From: Nocardioides luteus
Lineage (GTDB): Bacteria; Actinomycetota; Actinomycetes; Propionibacteriales; Nocardioidaceae
DNA length: 64,000 nt
Reading direction: 5' to 3'
Assembly (NCBI RefSeq): GCF_000960475.2
Contig: NZ_JZDQ02000032.1
Coordinates: 1-64,000, forward strand
In this document: one piece after another, positions 22,371-29,997 of the stretch
Layout of the letters: each line of letters begins with the position of its first letter
Position numbering within the stretch: position 1 is the first letter of the stretch
Made by a program: the position numbers and the translations under genes
The notes under the pieces: generated by a model
Database searches by the model: none
Seen by the model: only the letters and a program-made list of their open reading frames with translations
Told to the model about the DNA's origin: nothing

Positions 22371-24298
22371 GTGAGTCAGCAACCATCGCAAGCACGTCCT
22401 ACACGCCGGGCACGTGGTTCGGCATCATCGGTGAGAGCGCCACGGTGCTGCTCCCGCCCTCGGAGAAGAGCCGCGCGGGCGCCCTGTGGGCGCTCGTCGA
22501 CGACGGCGCCGGGTTCGACGAGGTGCTCGACGCGCTCGTCGCGACCGGGCTGAGCTCGTTGCCGGGCTTCGTCCTCATCGCCGGGGACGTGACGCCTGAC
22601 GGCGGCAGCGTACGCACGGTCGTGCGCGGTCCTTCCGTGGTCTCGTTCGAGGCCGGCGAGGGTGCCGTCGAGGTCGACGGCTCGTCGTCGAAGACCTGGG
22701 TCGAGCGCACCCTCGAGGGCGTCACCCGGATGTCCGTCTCGCTCGGCGAGGAGGGCGCGACCGGTGAGCCGCTGACCGCGCTCGGTGGCCTGCTGCGGGT
22801 CTCGGGACTCGAGGTCCCACCGCCGGCCCCGGAGTCCGCCCACGACGACTCGCCGGAGAGCCGCGCCGGTTTCGTACCCGCCCCGGTGGCGGTCGAGGAG
22901 GGTTCCGACGACAGCGTCGACGAGCCCGCACCGGCCGACCCGCTCACCGATCCTCTTCCCGAGGAGAGCTACGCCGACTCCGCCGACGACCTCGGCTCCG
23001 CCGAGGAGCCGGGTCTCGACGAGGACGAGCCGGCTGCGGCTCCGCCCTCGCTCTCGGTCGTGCCGCCGATCCCGGTCTCGGGTGACCTCCCGGGTCTCGG
23101 GGCGGAGTCCGACGCCGAGCCGGAGGCGGACTTCGGTCAGGACTCCGACTACGACGCCGGCTCCGAGCCGGACGAGCCGATCTCGGTCAACCGTGGCGAG
23201 GAGTCCGGCGAGGCGTCGGCGCCGCGCCACGACGACCTGACCGAGCCGGCCGAGGCCGAGCAGGCCGAGGCGTTGGAGACGCCGGCCGCGTCCGAGGACG
23301 TCGCTGACGAGCAGGGCCTCCCCGAGCCGACCGGCCCCGGCGGCTATGAGGACGACTACGCCAGCGACGAGCACGCCGCTGCCGTGGCCTCGTCCTTCGG
23401 GCCGTCCGCGGTCTCCCCGGAGCCCGTCGACCCCGACGTCGCCTCCGACGCCGAGACCGAGGTCCTCCCGGCCGTCGACGAGCAGTCCTACGAGGAGCGG
23501 GAGCCCTTCGACGGTCCCGAGTCCTTCGAGGAGCCCGAGTCCGCCCAGGCGCCCGACTTCGGCCCGCCGTCGATGCCGCCCCCGCCGCCGCTGACGACGC
23601 CTCCGCCGCCCCCGGTGGACGCTCCGCCGGCTCCCTACGGGGACGCGCCGGCCGAGGGCCTGATCGATGCCGCGCCGATCGACGGCCCGCCGGCCGACGC
23701 GCCGGTGACCGAGATCCCGCCCGCACCTCCGGCACCTCCGGCACCTCCGGCGTTCCCGGCCCCGCCCGCGCCGCCGGCCCCGCCCGTGGCGCCGATCCCC
23801 GAGGCTCACGACGGCCCGGTCTGGGAGGAGCCCAACCCCGATGAGGACGACCACGACGGTCTGACCCGCATCGGCGTGGGCGAGGACCTGAACGCCGGTC
23901 TCGCCGGGATCCCCGGCCAGCCCGAGGCACCCAAGGTGACCGCCTACCCGGTCGCGCGGCTGGAGTTCTCCAGCGGCGACCGCGTCGAGGTCGACCGGGT
24001 CGTCCTCGTCGGCCGTGCCCCCGAGGCCAGCCGGTTCACGCCCACCGAGCAGCCGATGCTGGTGACCGTGCCGAGCCCTCACCAGGAGATCTCCTCGACC
24101 CACTGCGAGATCCGTCCCGGTGCCGGTGTCGACCACGGCGCTGCGGTGGTCACCGACCTCGGCTCGACCAACGGCACCGTGCTGGTCCAGCCCGGGCTCG
24201 GCCCGGAGGACCTGCGTCCTGGCGTACCGGTCCAGCTGATGCCCGGCGCCGTCATCGACCTCGGTGACAGTCTGACGATCCGGGTGACCAACCCGTGA
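22367..24298 (+). CDS. FHA-domain protein with long acidic/proline-rich linker
   Basis: A 643-residue signalling adaptor. The N-terminal region (about 10-145; YTPGTWFGIIGESATVLLPP ... FVLIAGDVTPDGGSVRTVV) is a compact domain I cannot name. The middle (about 150-500) is a disordered Glu/Asp/Ser/Pro-rich linker, ending in dense proline runs such as PPPPPLTTPPPPP. The C-terminus (about 525-643) is an FHA domain: LVGRAPEAS (GR), EISSTHCEI (S..H) and DLGSTNGTVL (TNG), so it should bind phosphothreonine. It is coupled to PP2C by a 4-bp overlap and followed by a hairpin. It probably recruits a phosphorylated partner to an envelope complex, which is inference. Confidence 0.85.
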   Translation: MSESATIASTSYTPGTWFGIIGESATVLLPPSEKSRAGALWALVDDGAGFDEVLDALVATGLSSLPGFVLIAGDVTPDGGSVRTVVRGPSVVSFEAGEGAVEVDGSSSKTWVERTLEGVTRMSVSLGEEGATGEPLTALGGLLRVSGLEVPPPAPESAHDDSPESRAGFVPAPVAVEEGSDDSVDEPAPADPLTDPLPEESYADSADDLGSAEEPGLDEDEPAAAPPSLSVVPPIPVSGDLPGLGAESDAEPEADFGQDSDYDAGSEPDEPISVNRGEESGEASAPRHDDLTEPAEAEQAEALETPAASEDVADEQGLPEPTGPGGYEDDYASDEHAAAVASSFGPSAVSPEPVDPDVASDAETEVLPAVDEQSYEEREPFDGPESFEEPESAQAPDFGPPSMPPPPPLTTPPPPPVDAPPAPYGDAPAEGLIDAAPIDGPPADAPVTEIPPAPPAPPAPPAFPAPPAPPAPPVAPIPEAHDGPVWEEPNPDEDDHDGLTRIGVGEDLNAGLAGIPGQPEAPKVTAYPVARLEFSSGDRVEVDRVVLVGRAPEASRFTPTEQPMLVTVPSPHQEISSTHCEIRPGAGVDHGAAVVTDLGSTNGTVLVQPGLGPEDLRPGVPVQLMPGAVIDLGDSLTIRVTNP

Positions 24299-24310
24299 CC
24301 GAACGGCTTT

Positions 24311-24351
24311 CGCTCATGTCGCCGCTCTCCTCGGAGGCGGCGGCATGAGCG
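24311..24351 (+). terminator. Strong hairpin after the FHA gene
   Basis: CGCTCATGTCGCCGC (24311-24325) pairs with GCGGCGGCATGAGCG (24337-24351) with a single mismatch. CTC/GAG inside the loop can also pair. There is no T-tract. Its right arm contains an SD and an ATGAGCG start, so folding could also hide a translation start rather than end transcription. Confidence 0.5.
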
Positions 24352-24428
24352 AGCGCCAGCGAGCGGCAATGGGCCTCAGGTCGTCGCCTCCGTATTCTTT
24401 GCTTCTTCCTACGGAGGCGGCGGCATGA
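24345..24428 (+). CDS. Possible 27-codon leader ORF before the RDD-FHA gene
   Basis: ATG 24345 has GGAGG (24333-24337) at SD distance. It opens a 27-codon frame (starts MSERQRAAMG, ends TEAAA) whose TGA overlaps the ATG of the RDD-FHA gene (ATGA at 24425-24428). The two start regions share a perfect 20-bp repeat (24332-24351 and 24412-24431), 80 bp apart. This could be a coupling peptide, or simply a by-product of a duplication in a repeat-rich spacer. The first SD lies in the hairpin arm. Confidence 0.3.
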   Translation: MSERQRAAMGLRSSPPYSLLLPTEAAA

Positions 24429-24431
24429 GCG
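24412..24431 (+). repeat. Second copy of a 20-bp SD-start repeat
   Basis: CGGAGGCGGCGGCATGAGCG occurs here and at 24332-24351. This copy supplies the SD (GGAGG) and ATG of the RDD-FHA gene, while the first supplies those of the possible leader ORF. Confidence 0.8.
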
Positions 24432-25576
24432 TGGCCGGCCTCCAGGCGCCAGCCGTCGAGGCTGCGATCGCGGAGCCGGACCGCCGGTTCTACGCGTTCG
24501 CCATCGACCGGGTGATCGCCTGGGCGATCTTCGCCGTGGCGGGATTCGCCGCCTGGCTGATCTTCTTCCGCAACGGAAACCCGCTGCCCGGGATCGGTCT
24601 GGTCGCCGGTGTGGTGCTGGTGGTCTGGCTGGTCGGCACCATTCTCACCGGCTCCGGTGGCAAGACCCCGGGGAAGATGGCCCTCGGGCTCCGCGTGGTC
24701 AGCGATGACTCCGGATCCGCGGGCCGCCCCATCGGCGTCGGCAAGGCGTTCGTACGCCAGGCCCTCCTCGGTCTCTGCACGATCCCGACGCTCGGCATCG
24801 GCGCCGCCACCTTCGCCTGGGTCGCCGCCATGGACGGCCGTGGCCGTCGCCAGGGATGGCATGACCGGCGTGCCGGCTCGGTCGTGGTCGACGTACGTCC
24901 TCCGGCGGTCGTCGAGGCCGAGGAAGAGGCGCCGGCGCCGCGCCGCATCGTCAACCTGACCACGATGCGCCTGAAGCAGGCCGAGGCGACGCCGGAGCGC
25001 GCCGAGCGGCCGCAGACTCCCGCTGCCCCGACCCAGAGCCCTGCTGCCCAGGCGGCCGCGGCTCAGGCCGTGGCAGAGGCTCAGGCAGCCGCGACCCAGG
25101 TCGGTGTGCCGGTCGCTCGTCAGGCTCCGCCGACTCCCGCTCCGCCGGCTCCTCCGGTGCCCCCGGCCCCTCCGGCCGTGCCGCCGACGGCTCAGCCCGC
25201 CCCGCCGGTACCTCCGGTGCCCGCGCCGCAGCCCGCGGCAACGGCTCGTTGGCGGGTCACCTTCGACACCGGTCAGAGCTTCGTGGTCGAGGGTCTCGCC
25301 ATCGTCGGTCGCGGCCCCGAGCCGCGTCCGGGCGAGGAGGTCTCGCACCGGGTGGCGCTCTCCTCGAGCGACATGTCCCTGTCCAAGACCCACGCCCAGT
25401 TCCAGGTCGCTGCCGACGGCACTCTCGTGGTCATGGACCGCGGCTCCACCAACGGCACCACCTTGATCCGTCAGGGCGCCGCCCGAGCCCTCGGTGCCCG
25501 CCGCCCCGCGGCTCTCATCGACGGCGACAAGGTCAAGTTCGGCGACCGCACCATGGATGTGGTCCGCGAGGCCTGA
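24425..25576 (+). CDS. RDD membrane protein fused to FHA domain
   Basis: A 383-residue protein. The N-terminal RDD domain (about 18-150) begins with PDRRFYAFAIDRVIAWAIF, has hydrophobic helices and contains the GKTPGKMALGLRVV motif. A Pro/Ala/Gln-rich linker (about 160-275) follows. The C-terminal FHA domain (about 276-383) has IVGRGPEP, MSLSKTHAQF and DRGSTNGTTL, all core FHA residues. The protein places a phosphothreonine-binding module at the cytoplasmic face of the membrane. It shares an operon with the PP2C and FHA genes, so the three probably form one phosphorylation-responsive complex. The SD GGAGG lies at 24413-24417, and the start may be coupled to the leader ORF. Confidence 0.87.
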   Translation: MSVAGLQAPAVEAAIAEPDRRFYAFAIDRVIAWAIFAVAGFAAWLIFFRNGNPLPGIGLVAGVVLVVWLVGTILTGSGGKTPGKMALGLRVVSDDSGSAGRPIGVGKAFVRQALLGLCTIPTLGIGAATFAWVAAMDGRGRRQGWHDRRAGSVVVDVRPPAVVEAEEEAPAPRRIVNLTTMRLKQAEATPERAERPQTPAAPTQSPAAQAAAAQAVAEAQAAATQVGVPVARQAPPTPAPPAPPVPPAPPAVPPTAQPAPPVPPVPAPQPAATARWRVTFDTGQSFVVEGLAIVGRGPEPRPGEEVSHRVALSSSDMSLSKTHAQFQVAADGTLVVMDRGSTNGTTLIRQGAARALGARRPAALIDGDKVKFGDRTMDVVREA

Positions 25577-25577
25577 C

Positions 25578-25672
25578 CGCCGAGGCGTCAGCCCGGTCGG
25601 CCGAGGTGGCACAGCAGTGCCATCTCGGCCGACGTACGTGACGGCTCGCCCGACGCGCGTGACGCCTCGGCG
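25578..25672. terminator. Nested bidirectional terminator between rdd-fha and lepB
   Basis: The outer inverted repeat, CGCCGAGGCGTCA (25578-25590), pairs perfectly with 25660-25672. Inside it, a 17-bp stem (25596-25612 with 25617-25633, one G-U pair, loop AGCA) forms a second hairpin. It occupies the whole gap between two convergent genes, so it can stop transcription from both sides. Confidence 0.7.
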
Positions 25673-25678
25673 AGCGGG

Positions 25679-26443
25679 TCAGTCGATGGCCTCGAAGGTC
25701 TCGGGTCGGTGCTCGAAGCCGAAGCGGTCGGTGGGCCAGAAGACGACGGCGACGCGGCCGACGACGTCGGAGACGGGTACGAAGGCGCTCGAGCAGGCCT
25801 TGTCGCCCGACTCCTGACGCTCGGGGCTGCACAGGTGGAACGACGAGTCGGCCGAGTTGGCGCGGTTGTCGCCCATCACGAAGATCCGGCCCTCGGGGAC
25901 GACGGCCTTCCAGCCCCGGCACCCGCCCTCGACATAGGAGCCGTTGTCCTGCGTCATCGGGCCGTCGCAGGTATCGCTGGAGGCGATGAAGGCGGACTCG
26001 TCCAACGGGGTGCCGTTGACGACGACATGACCCGACTCGCAGCACTCCACGGTGTCGCCGGCGACGCCGATGACCCGCTTCACCAGGTGGTCGCCGGTCG
26101 GGTAGAGCCCGACCTTGGCGAGCACGGCCCTGAAGCCGGTGGGCGCCGGAGGGACCTCGTCGGCGGAGAGCCAGTCGCCGGGATCGGCGAAGACGACGAC
26201 GTCACCGCGCTCGGGCGTACCGCCCATCCAGTAGGACGGCTTCTCCACCAGCACCCGGTCGTTGACCTCCAGCCCGGGCCGCATCGACTCGGAGGGGATG
26301 TAGAACGCCTGGGCCAGAAATGTCTTGATCACGACCGCGAGCAGGATCGCTGTCACCGCGATGATCACGATCTCGACGAGCGACCCCAGAAACCCCTTCG
26401 GCCGCCGGCCAGACCGCGCCGACGCGTCCACCTCTGCCCCCAT
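25679..26443 (-). CDS. lepB: Signal peptidase I
   Basis: Cleaves signal peptides of exported proteins at the outer face of the membrane. The 254-residue type I enzyme has one N-terminal TM helix (LVEIVIIAVTAILLAVVIKTFL, about 22-43). The catalytic Ser is S53 in IPSESMRPG. The catalytic Lys lies in DHLVKRVIGVAGD, and the box E region is FVMGDNRANSADSS. A His/Cys-containing insertion (CCESGHVV, SDTCDGPM, EGGCRGW) is larger than in E. coli, as is common in actinobacteria. ATG 26443 lies 6 nt after TAGGGT, so the transcript is probably leaderless. Diverges from the sensor-like gene at 26555. Confidence 0.93.
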   Translation of the reverse strand: MGAEVDASARSGRRPKGFLGSLVEIVIIAVTAILLAVVIKTFLAQAFYIPSESMRPGLEVNDRVLVEKPSYWMGGTPERGDVVVFADPGDWLSADEVPPAPTGFRAVLAKVGLYPTGDHLVKRVIGVAGDTVECCESGHVVVNGTPLDESAFIASSDTCDGPMTQDNGSYVEGGCRGWKAVVPEGRIFVMGDNRANSADSSFHLCSPERQESGDKACSSAFVPVSDVVGRVAVVFWPTDRFGFEHRPETFEAID

Positions 26444-26449
26444 GCCCCG

Positions 26450-26455
26450 ACCCTA
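26450..26455 (-). promoter_or_regulatory. Putative -10 box (TAGGGT) of lepB
   Basis: The minus strand reads TAGGGT, CGGGGC, ATG (26443), a leaderless arrangement. CTATCCAGA is repeated at 26453-26461 and 26481-26489. Confidence 0.55.
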
Positions 26456-26554
26456 TCCAGACGACGGCCGAGGTCCGGCGCTATCCAGAATTCGGGGGCG
26501 CGCGGCGTCGCTCCTGCCTTAACGTTTCGTCACTCAGCCGGCTCCGGAGGTGCC

Positions 26555-27622
26555 ATGACCACCGCACTGACAACCCCGACGCAGCGACCTGGCGCGAAGA
26601 GCCCCCGGGCGATCGTGATCACCCTGATCCTGGCCGTGATCGCCGCGGTCGTGGTCTGTGTCGTCGGCGGGCTCGGCGTCTTTCGGGCGTCGGCCGAGGC
26701 GGAGAGCGCCCGGCAGGCCGAAGCATTCGCCGAGGCCCTACCGGACACCGTCAACCTCGCGGTCAACCTTTCCGTCGAACGCGATGCGGTGGTCGCCGGC
26801 GTACCTCCGGTCGTGCTCCGGCCGCTGCAGCAGGCCACGGACGAGTCGGCGCGGGCCTGGCGGACCCGAGCTCAGGAGATGGGCCACAGCGACAAGGATC
26901 TCGACGCGACGCTCACCCGGATCACCCAGCGTCTCGGCGACATCGACGAGCTGCGTACGCAGGCACAGGACGATCCCGCCACGGGCTCGAAGCACTACAC
27001 GACCCTGACGAACGACCTGTTCGGCATCGCCGACGACCTGCCGAACGCGGGCGACGGCCGGACGGCGGCCTCGATCGAGGCGATCGGTCACATGCCCGAG
27101 GCGTGGGAGTCGCTGGGGCAGGAGCGCACGATCATGATCGCGGCGCTGACCCACTCGCCGTCGTCCGGCACCAAGCCGATCAGCGACGAGGAGAGAGCCG
27201 CGCTCACCGAGGCCGAGGCCCGCTGGCGGCGCTCGCTGGCCGCCTTCTACGAGAAGTCCGCCTCGGACCAGCGTCAGGCGCTCGACAGCCTCACCAACGG
27301 CACGGCGACGAAGGGCGCGACCGGCGTGACCGCCCATCAGGCGGTCAACGACGTCATCGCCGGCCGTAGCGCGGCGACCCTGGAGTCCTACACCGCCTCC
27401 AGCACCGACTTCATGCGCGGCCTGCAGGAGGTGCTCGTCGCCTCCGCCCAGGACATCCTGGAGGACCAGCGCGCCGCCCGTGATGACGCCGTACGCGCCG
27501 CGCTGGTCGGTTTCGTCCTCACGTTCGCCGTGCTGGGTGTCCTCGCGCTGCTCATCGTCGTCCTCGCGGTCGTCCTGGTGATCCTTCGCCGATCGGCCGC
27601 CGCGCGTGGAGCGCGCGGATAG
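26555..27622 (+). CDS. Orphan nitrate-sensor-like (NIT) membrane protein, paralogue of the conservon sensor
   Basis: A 355-residue protein with TM helix 1 (AIVITLILAVIAAVVVCVVGGLGVF, about 19-43), a large extracytoplasmic helical domain (about 50-305) and TM helix 2 (AALVGFVLTFAVLGVLALLIVVLAVVLVIL). It ends in a short basic tail with no HAMP or kinase domain. The extracytoplasmic part matches the sensor ATPase at 29998 nearly end to end: ALPDTVNLAVN/ALPDTYNLAIN, VLRPLQQATDES/VMRPLQQTTDES, SSTDFMRGLQEVLVASAQDI/ASTEFIRGLQKMIVATAQEI. It therefore senses something through a NIT-type domain but cannot signal by itself. It may heterodimerise with, or titrate, the conservon sensor. CCGGAGG (26544-26550) fixes ATG 26555. 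Confidence 0.8.
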   Translation: MTTALTTPTQRPGAKSPRAIVITLILAVIAAVVVCVVGGLGVFRASAEAESARQAEAFAEALPDTVNLAVNLSVERDAVVAGVPPVVLRPLQQATDESARAWRTRAQEMGHSDKDLDATLTRITQRLGDIDELRTQAQDDPATGSKHYTTLTNDLFGIADDLPNAGDGRTAASIEAIGHMPEAWESLGQERTIMIAALTHSPSSGTKPISDEERAALTEAEARWRRSLAAFYEKSASDQRQALDSLTNGTATKGATGVTAHQAVNDVIAGRSAATLESYTASSTDFMRGLQEVLVASAQDILEDQRAARDDAVRAALVGFVLTFAVLGVLALLIVVLAVVLVILRRSAAARGARG

Positions 27623-27625
27623 GGT
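27620..27625 (+). promoter_or_regulatory. Putative -10 box (TAGGGT) of larE
   Basis: TAGGGT, CGTGGC, GTG (27632). The hexamer begins with the TAG stop codon of the upstream gene, so that stop doubles as promoter sequence. Confidence 0.5.
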
Positions 27626-27631
27626 CGTGGC

Positions 27632-28483
27632 GTGTCCGACCTCGACCAACGGCTCAACGCTCTCGAAGCGGATCTCAGGACTCGGGGGAGCGTGCTGGTC
27701 GCCTTCTCCGGCGGCGCCGACAGCGCCTTCCTCCTGGCGGCCGCGACCAAGGCTCTGACCAGCGACAACGTCGCCGCCGCGACCGGCTACTCACACAGCC
27801 TCCCGATCGCCGAGAGGGACCCGGCCGCCGACTTCGCCAGGAGCCTGGGCGTACGCCTCATCACCCCGCAGACCCACGAGATGGAGCGGGAGGGCTACCG
27901 GGCCAACGGCACCGACCGGTGCTTCTTCTGCAAGGCGGAGCTGCTCGACACCCTCACCCCGCTGGCCCGCGAGCTCGGCTTGGCCCATGTGGCCACCGGC
28001 ACCAACGCCGACGACGCGATCGAGGGGCTCAACGGCCTTCGGCCCGGCATCCGCGCGGCCGCCGAGCGTGGCGCGATCACCCCGCTCAAGGACGCCGGCC
28101 TGACCAAGGCCCAGATCCGCGAGGCCTCGCGCCGCTGGGGCCTGCCGACCTGGGACAAGCCGGCCGCGGCCTGTCTCTCCAGCCGGATCGCCTACGGCCT
28201 CGAGGTCACTCCGCGCCGGCTCGCGCGCGTGGAGCGTGCAGAGCAAGGCGTACGCCGCGTCCTGGCCGCGCGCGGCCACGACGCGGCCCGGGTGGATCTG
28301 CGCGTGCGCGACCACGGGGAGAAGGCCACCGTGGAGCTGTCCGCTACCCTCCTGCCTCTCGACCCCCATCAGGCTGACGAGGTGCTCAGGACCGTGACAG
28401 ACGCAGGATTCCCCGCCGCGGAGATCGACCCACGGGGCTTCCGCTCCGGATCGATGAACCAGGTCCCGAAGGCCGCGAGGTGA
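27632..28483 (+). CDS. larE: ATP-dependent sulfur transferase, LarE family
   Basis: A PP-loop pyrophosphatase-type enzyme that adenylates and transfers sulfur in making the nickel-pincer cofactor of lactate racemase and relatives. At 283 residues it has the PP-loop SGGADSAFL near the N-terminus (about 29-37), RCFFCK (about 97-102) and KPAAACLSSRIAYG (about 177-190). The last holds the sulfur-donor Cys. The CxxC-plus-Cys arrangement suggests the cluster-type LarE, which regenerates sulfur through an iron-sulfur cluster, rather than the sacrificial type; this is inferred from the family. LarB and LarC are not in this window. GTG 27632 is leaderless. The stop overlaps the protease gene (GTGA). 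Confidence 0.85.
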   Translation: MSDLDQRLNALEADLRTRGSVLVAFSGGADSAFLLAAATKALTSDNVAAATGYSHSLPIAERDPAADFARSLGVRLITPQTHEMEREGYRANGTDRCFFCKAELLDTLTPLARELGLAHVATGTNADDAIEGLNGLRPGIRAAAERGAITPLKDAGLTKAQIREASRRWGLPTWDKPAAACLSSRIAYGLEVTPRRLARVERAEQGVRRVLAARGHDAARVDLRVRDHGEKATVELSATLLPLDPHQADEVLRTVTDAGFPAAEIDPRGFRSGSMNQVPKAAR

Positions 28484-29187
28484 GGGAGTTCTGGGACACG
28501 ATCACCGCGACCCAGACCGTCCCTGACGCACCGTGGCTGATCGGCGCCGGATTCGTCGCCCTCGCGCTCGTGGTGTGGCGTACGTCCTGGCGCACCGTAC
28601 GTCTCGGCGTGACCGTCGTCCACGAGGCCGGGCACGCGGTCGTCGCGGTCCTGGTGGGAAGGCGCCTGTCCGGGATCAAGCTCCACTCCGACACCTCGGG
28701 CGTCACCCTCTCCCGCGGCAAGCCGTCCGGGCCGGGGATGGTGGCGATGCTCGCCGCCGGCTATCTCGCCCCGGCTCTCCTCGGACTGCTCAGCGCGACG
28801 ATGCTCGCCGCCGGGCACGCCCTGGGGCTGCTGTGGCTCCTGGTGGCGGCGATGCTGGTGCTGCTGGTGTGGGTACGCAACGGCTACGGTCTCGTCGTCC
28901 TGCTGGTGCTCGGCGCGGCGCTGGGTGCGATCAGCTGGTACGCCGACGACCGCATCCAGACCACCGCGGCCACCCTGGTGACCTGGCTGCTCCTGCTCGC
29001 CTCACCGCGGCCGCTCCTGGAGCTGCTCGGCCGCGGCGAGCGCGGCCGCCGCGGCTCCGACCCCGACCAGCTCGCCGGTCTGACCGGCATCCCGTCGGTG
29101 CTCTGGATCCTCGTGCTGCTGGCCGTCAACGTCGCCGGCCTGGTGGTCGGCGTGCAGACCCTGATCCCCGACCTCAGCTGGATCTAG
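28480..29187 (+). CDS. M50-like site-2 protease family membrane protein
   Basis: A 235-residue membrane protein with about six to seven hydrophobic helices. The zinc-protease motif VVHEAGHAVVAVLVG (HExxH, about residues 47-52) lies in the second hydrophobic stretch. The partner Asp is expected in a later helix and is not obvious. The family (M50B-like, SpoIVFB-related) cuts membrane-bound proteins. It is coupled to larE by a GTGA overlap, so it is probably expressed with it, although no functional link is known. The C-terminus ends at tandem stop-containing repeats shared with the convergent cold-shock gene. Confidence 0.75.
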   Translation: MREFWDTITATQTVPDAPWLIGAGFVALALVVWRTSWRTVRLGVTVVHEAGHAVVAVLVGRRLSGIKLHSDTSGVTLSRGKPSGPGMVAMLAAGYLAPALLGLLSATMLAAGHALGLLWLLVAAMLVLLVWVRNGYGLVVLLVLGAALGAISWYADDRIQTTAATLVTWLLLLASPRPLLELLGRGERGRRGSDPDQLAGLTGIPSVLWILVLLAVNVAGLVVGVQTLIPDLSWI

Positions 29188-29197
29188 AGGATCTAGA
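29180..29197. repeat. Tandem 9-bp repeat at convergent stop codons
   Basis: GGATCTAGA occurs twice in a row. The first copy contains the TAG stop of the M50-like gene on the plus strand, and the second contains the TAG stop of the cold-shock gene on the minus strand (29193-29195). The duplication thus gives stops to both genes. Confidence 0.6.
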
Positions 29198-29591
29198 GCT
29201 CGAACTCGTCGGCGATCTGGCGCAGCGCGGGGGAGACCTTCTTGGCCAGCTCGCGCGTGGGCGGGCGGCCCTGGGCGTAGCCGTCACGGATGTCGTCGAG
29301 GAGCTTGATCACGTTCTCGACGATCAGCTCCATCTCCTCGGGCTTGCGGCGCTTGGCGGCGCGCTGGCGCCCGGAGACGGAGGGGGAGCGCTCGAGGACG
29401 GTCACCGAGAGCGCCTGCTCGCCGCGGCGCCCCTGGGCGATCCCGAACTCCACCCGGGTGCCGGCCTTCAAGGTCTTGGCAGCGCCCTCGGGGAGCGCGT
29501 CGGCGTGGACGTACACGTCCGGACCGTCGTCCTGCGACAGAAATCCGAAGCCCTTGGTGGCGTCGAACCACTTGACCTTGCCAGTAGGCAC
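29193..29591 (-). CDS. Cold-shock domain protein with C-terminal extension
   Basis: A 132-residue protein. The N-terminal CSD (1-68, MPTGKVKWFDATKGFGFLSQDDGPDVYVHADAL) contains RNP-1 (KGFGFL) and RNP-2-like (VYVHA), so it binds single-stranded RNA/DNA. This is about twice the usual 67 residues. The added half is basic then helical (GRQRAAKRRKPEEMELIVENVIKLLDDIRDGYAQGRPPTRELAKKVSPALRQIADEFEL). I know it from actinobacterial CspB-like proteins but not its role. RNA chaperone activity is likely. Its promoter must lie in the 406-bp gap shared with the conservon. Confidence 0.88.
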   Translation of the reverse strand: MPTGKVKWFDATKGFGFLSQDDGPDVYVHADALPEGAAKTLKAGTRVEFGIAQGRRGEQALSVTVLERSPSVSGRQRAAKRRKPEEMELIVENVIKLLDDIRDGYAQGRPPTRELAKKVSPALRQIADEFEL

Positions 29592-29997
29592 GGCAGCTTG
29601 CCCCTTCCTCGCGCATCAGCGCTTCAAACGTACGTCGTCCGGCGACTGTGACGGCCGACTCCGGAGAGCCTAGTCCTCAGCGCCGAGCGATGCGTGAGGT
29701 ATTCCCCTCCCCGGGCATCGTCGGGCTCCGGCAGACCCCGACCGACGTCCACGGTCGGCTCGGCGCCTCGTGCCTCCTGCGGGTGGGGCATATACTCCCG
29801 CCTACCCCTCCATAGATTTGCAAATGATTTCGTACACCATTGGTAATCGAGACCACTTATGACGTAAGTTTGCGTCGCCAAAGACTGCAGACAGGTACGC
29901 CCGGGTGCCAGCAGACTTCGCGGCGGGGGACTGGGGTGTGTGCCACAGACGGTGCACGCCTCTCGGGAATGATGTGACATGGCCACGAGAGGGAGTA
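29592..29997. promoter_or_regulatory. 406-bp divergent regulatory region between the cold-shock gene and the conservon
   Basis: No convincing gene is present. A frame open from 29905 is just an upstream extension of the sensor gene. The segment holds an unusually AT-rich patch (29806-29875) with the palindrome ATTTGCAAAT (29815-29824) and an ACTTA-TGACG-TAAGT inverted repeat (29855-29869). These are likely protein-binding or promoter elements for the conservon. A hairpin (CCGACCG...CGGTCGG, 29738-29758) lies nearer the cold-shock gene. Confidence 0.5.

Noticed and set aside
26452..26490. CTATCCAGA direct repeats as a regulator site
   Set aside because: The first copy overlaps the lepB -10 and the spacing (28 bp) is not helically phased; chance repetition is as likely.
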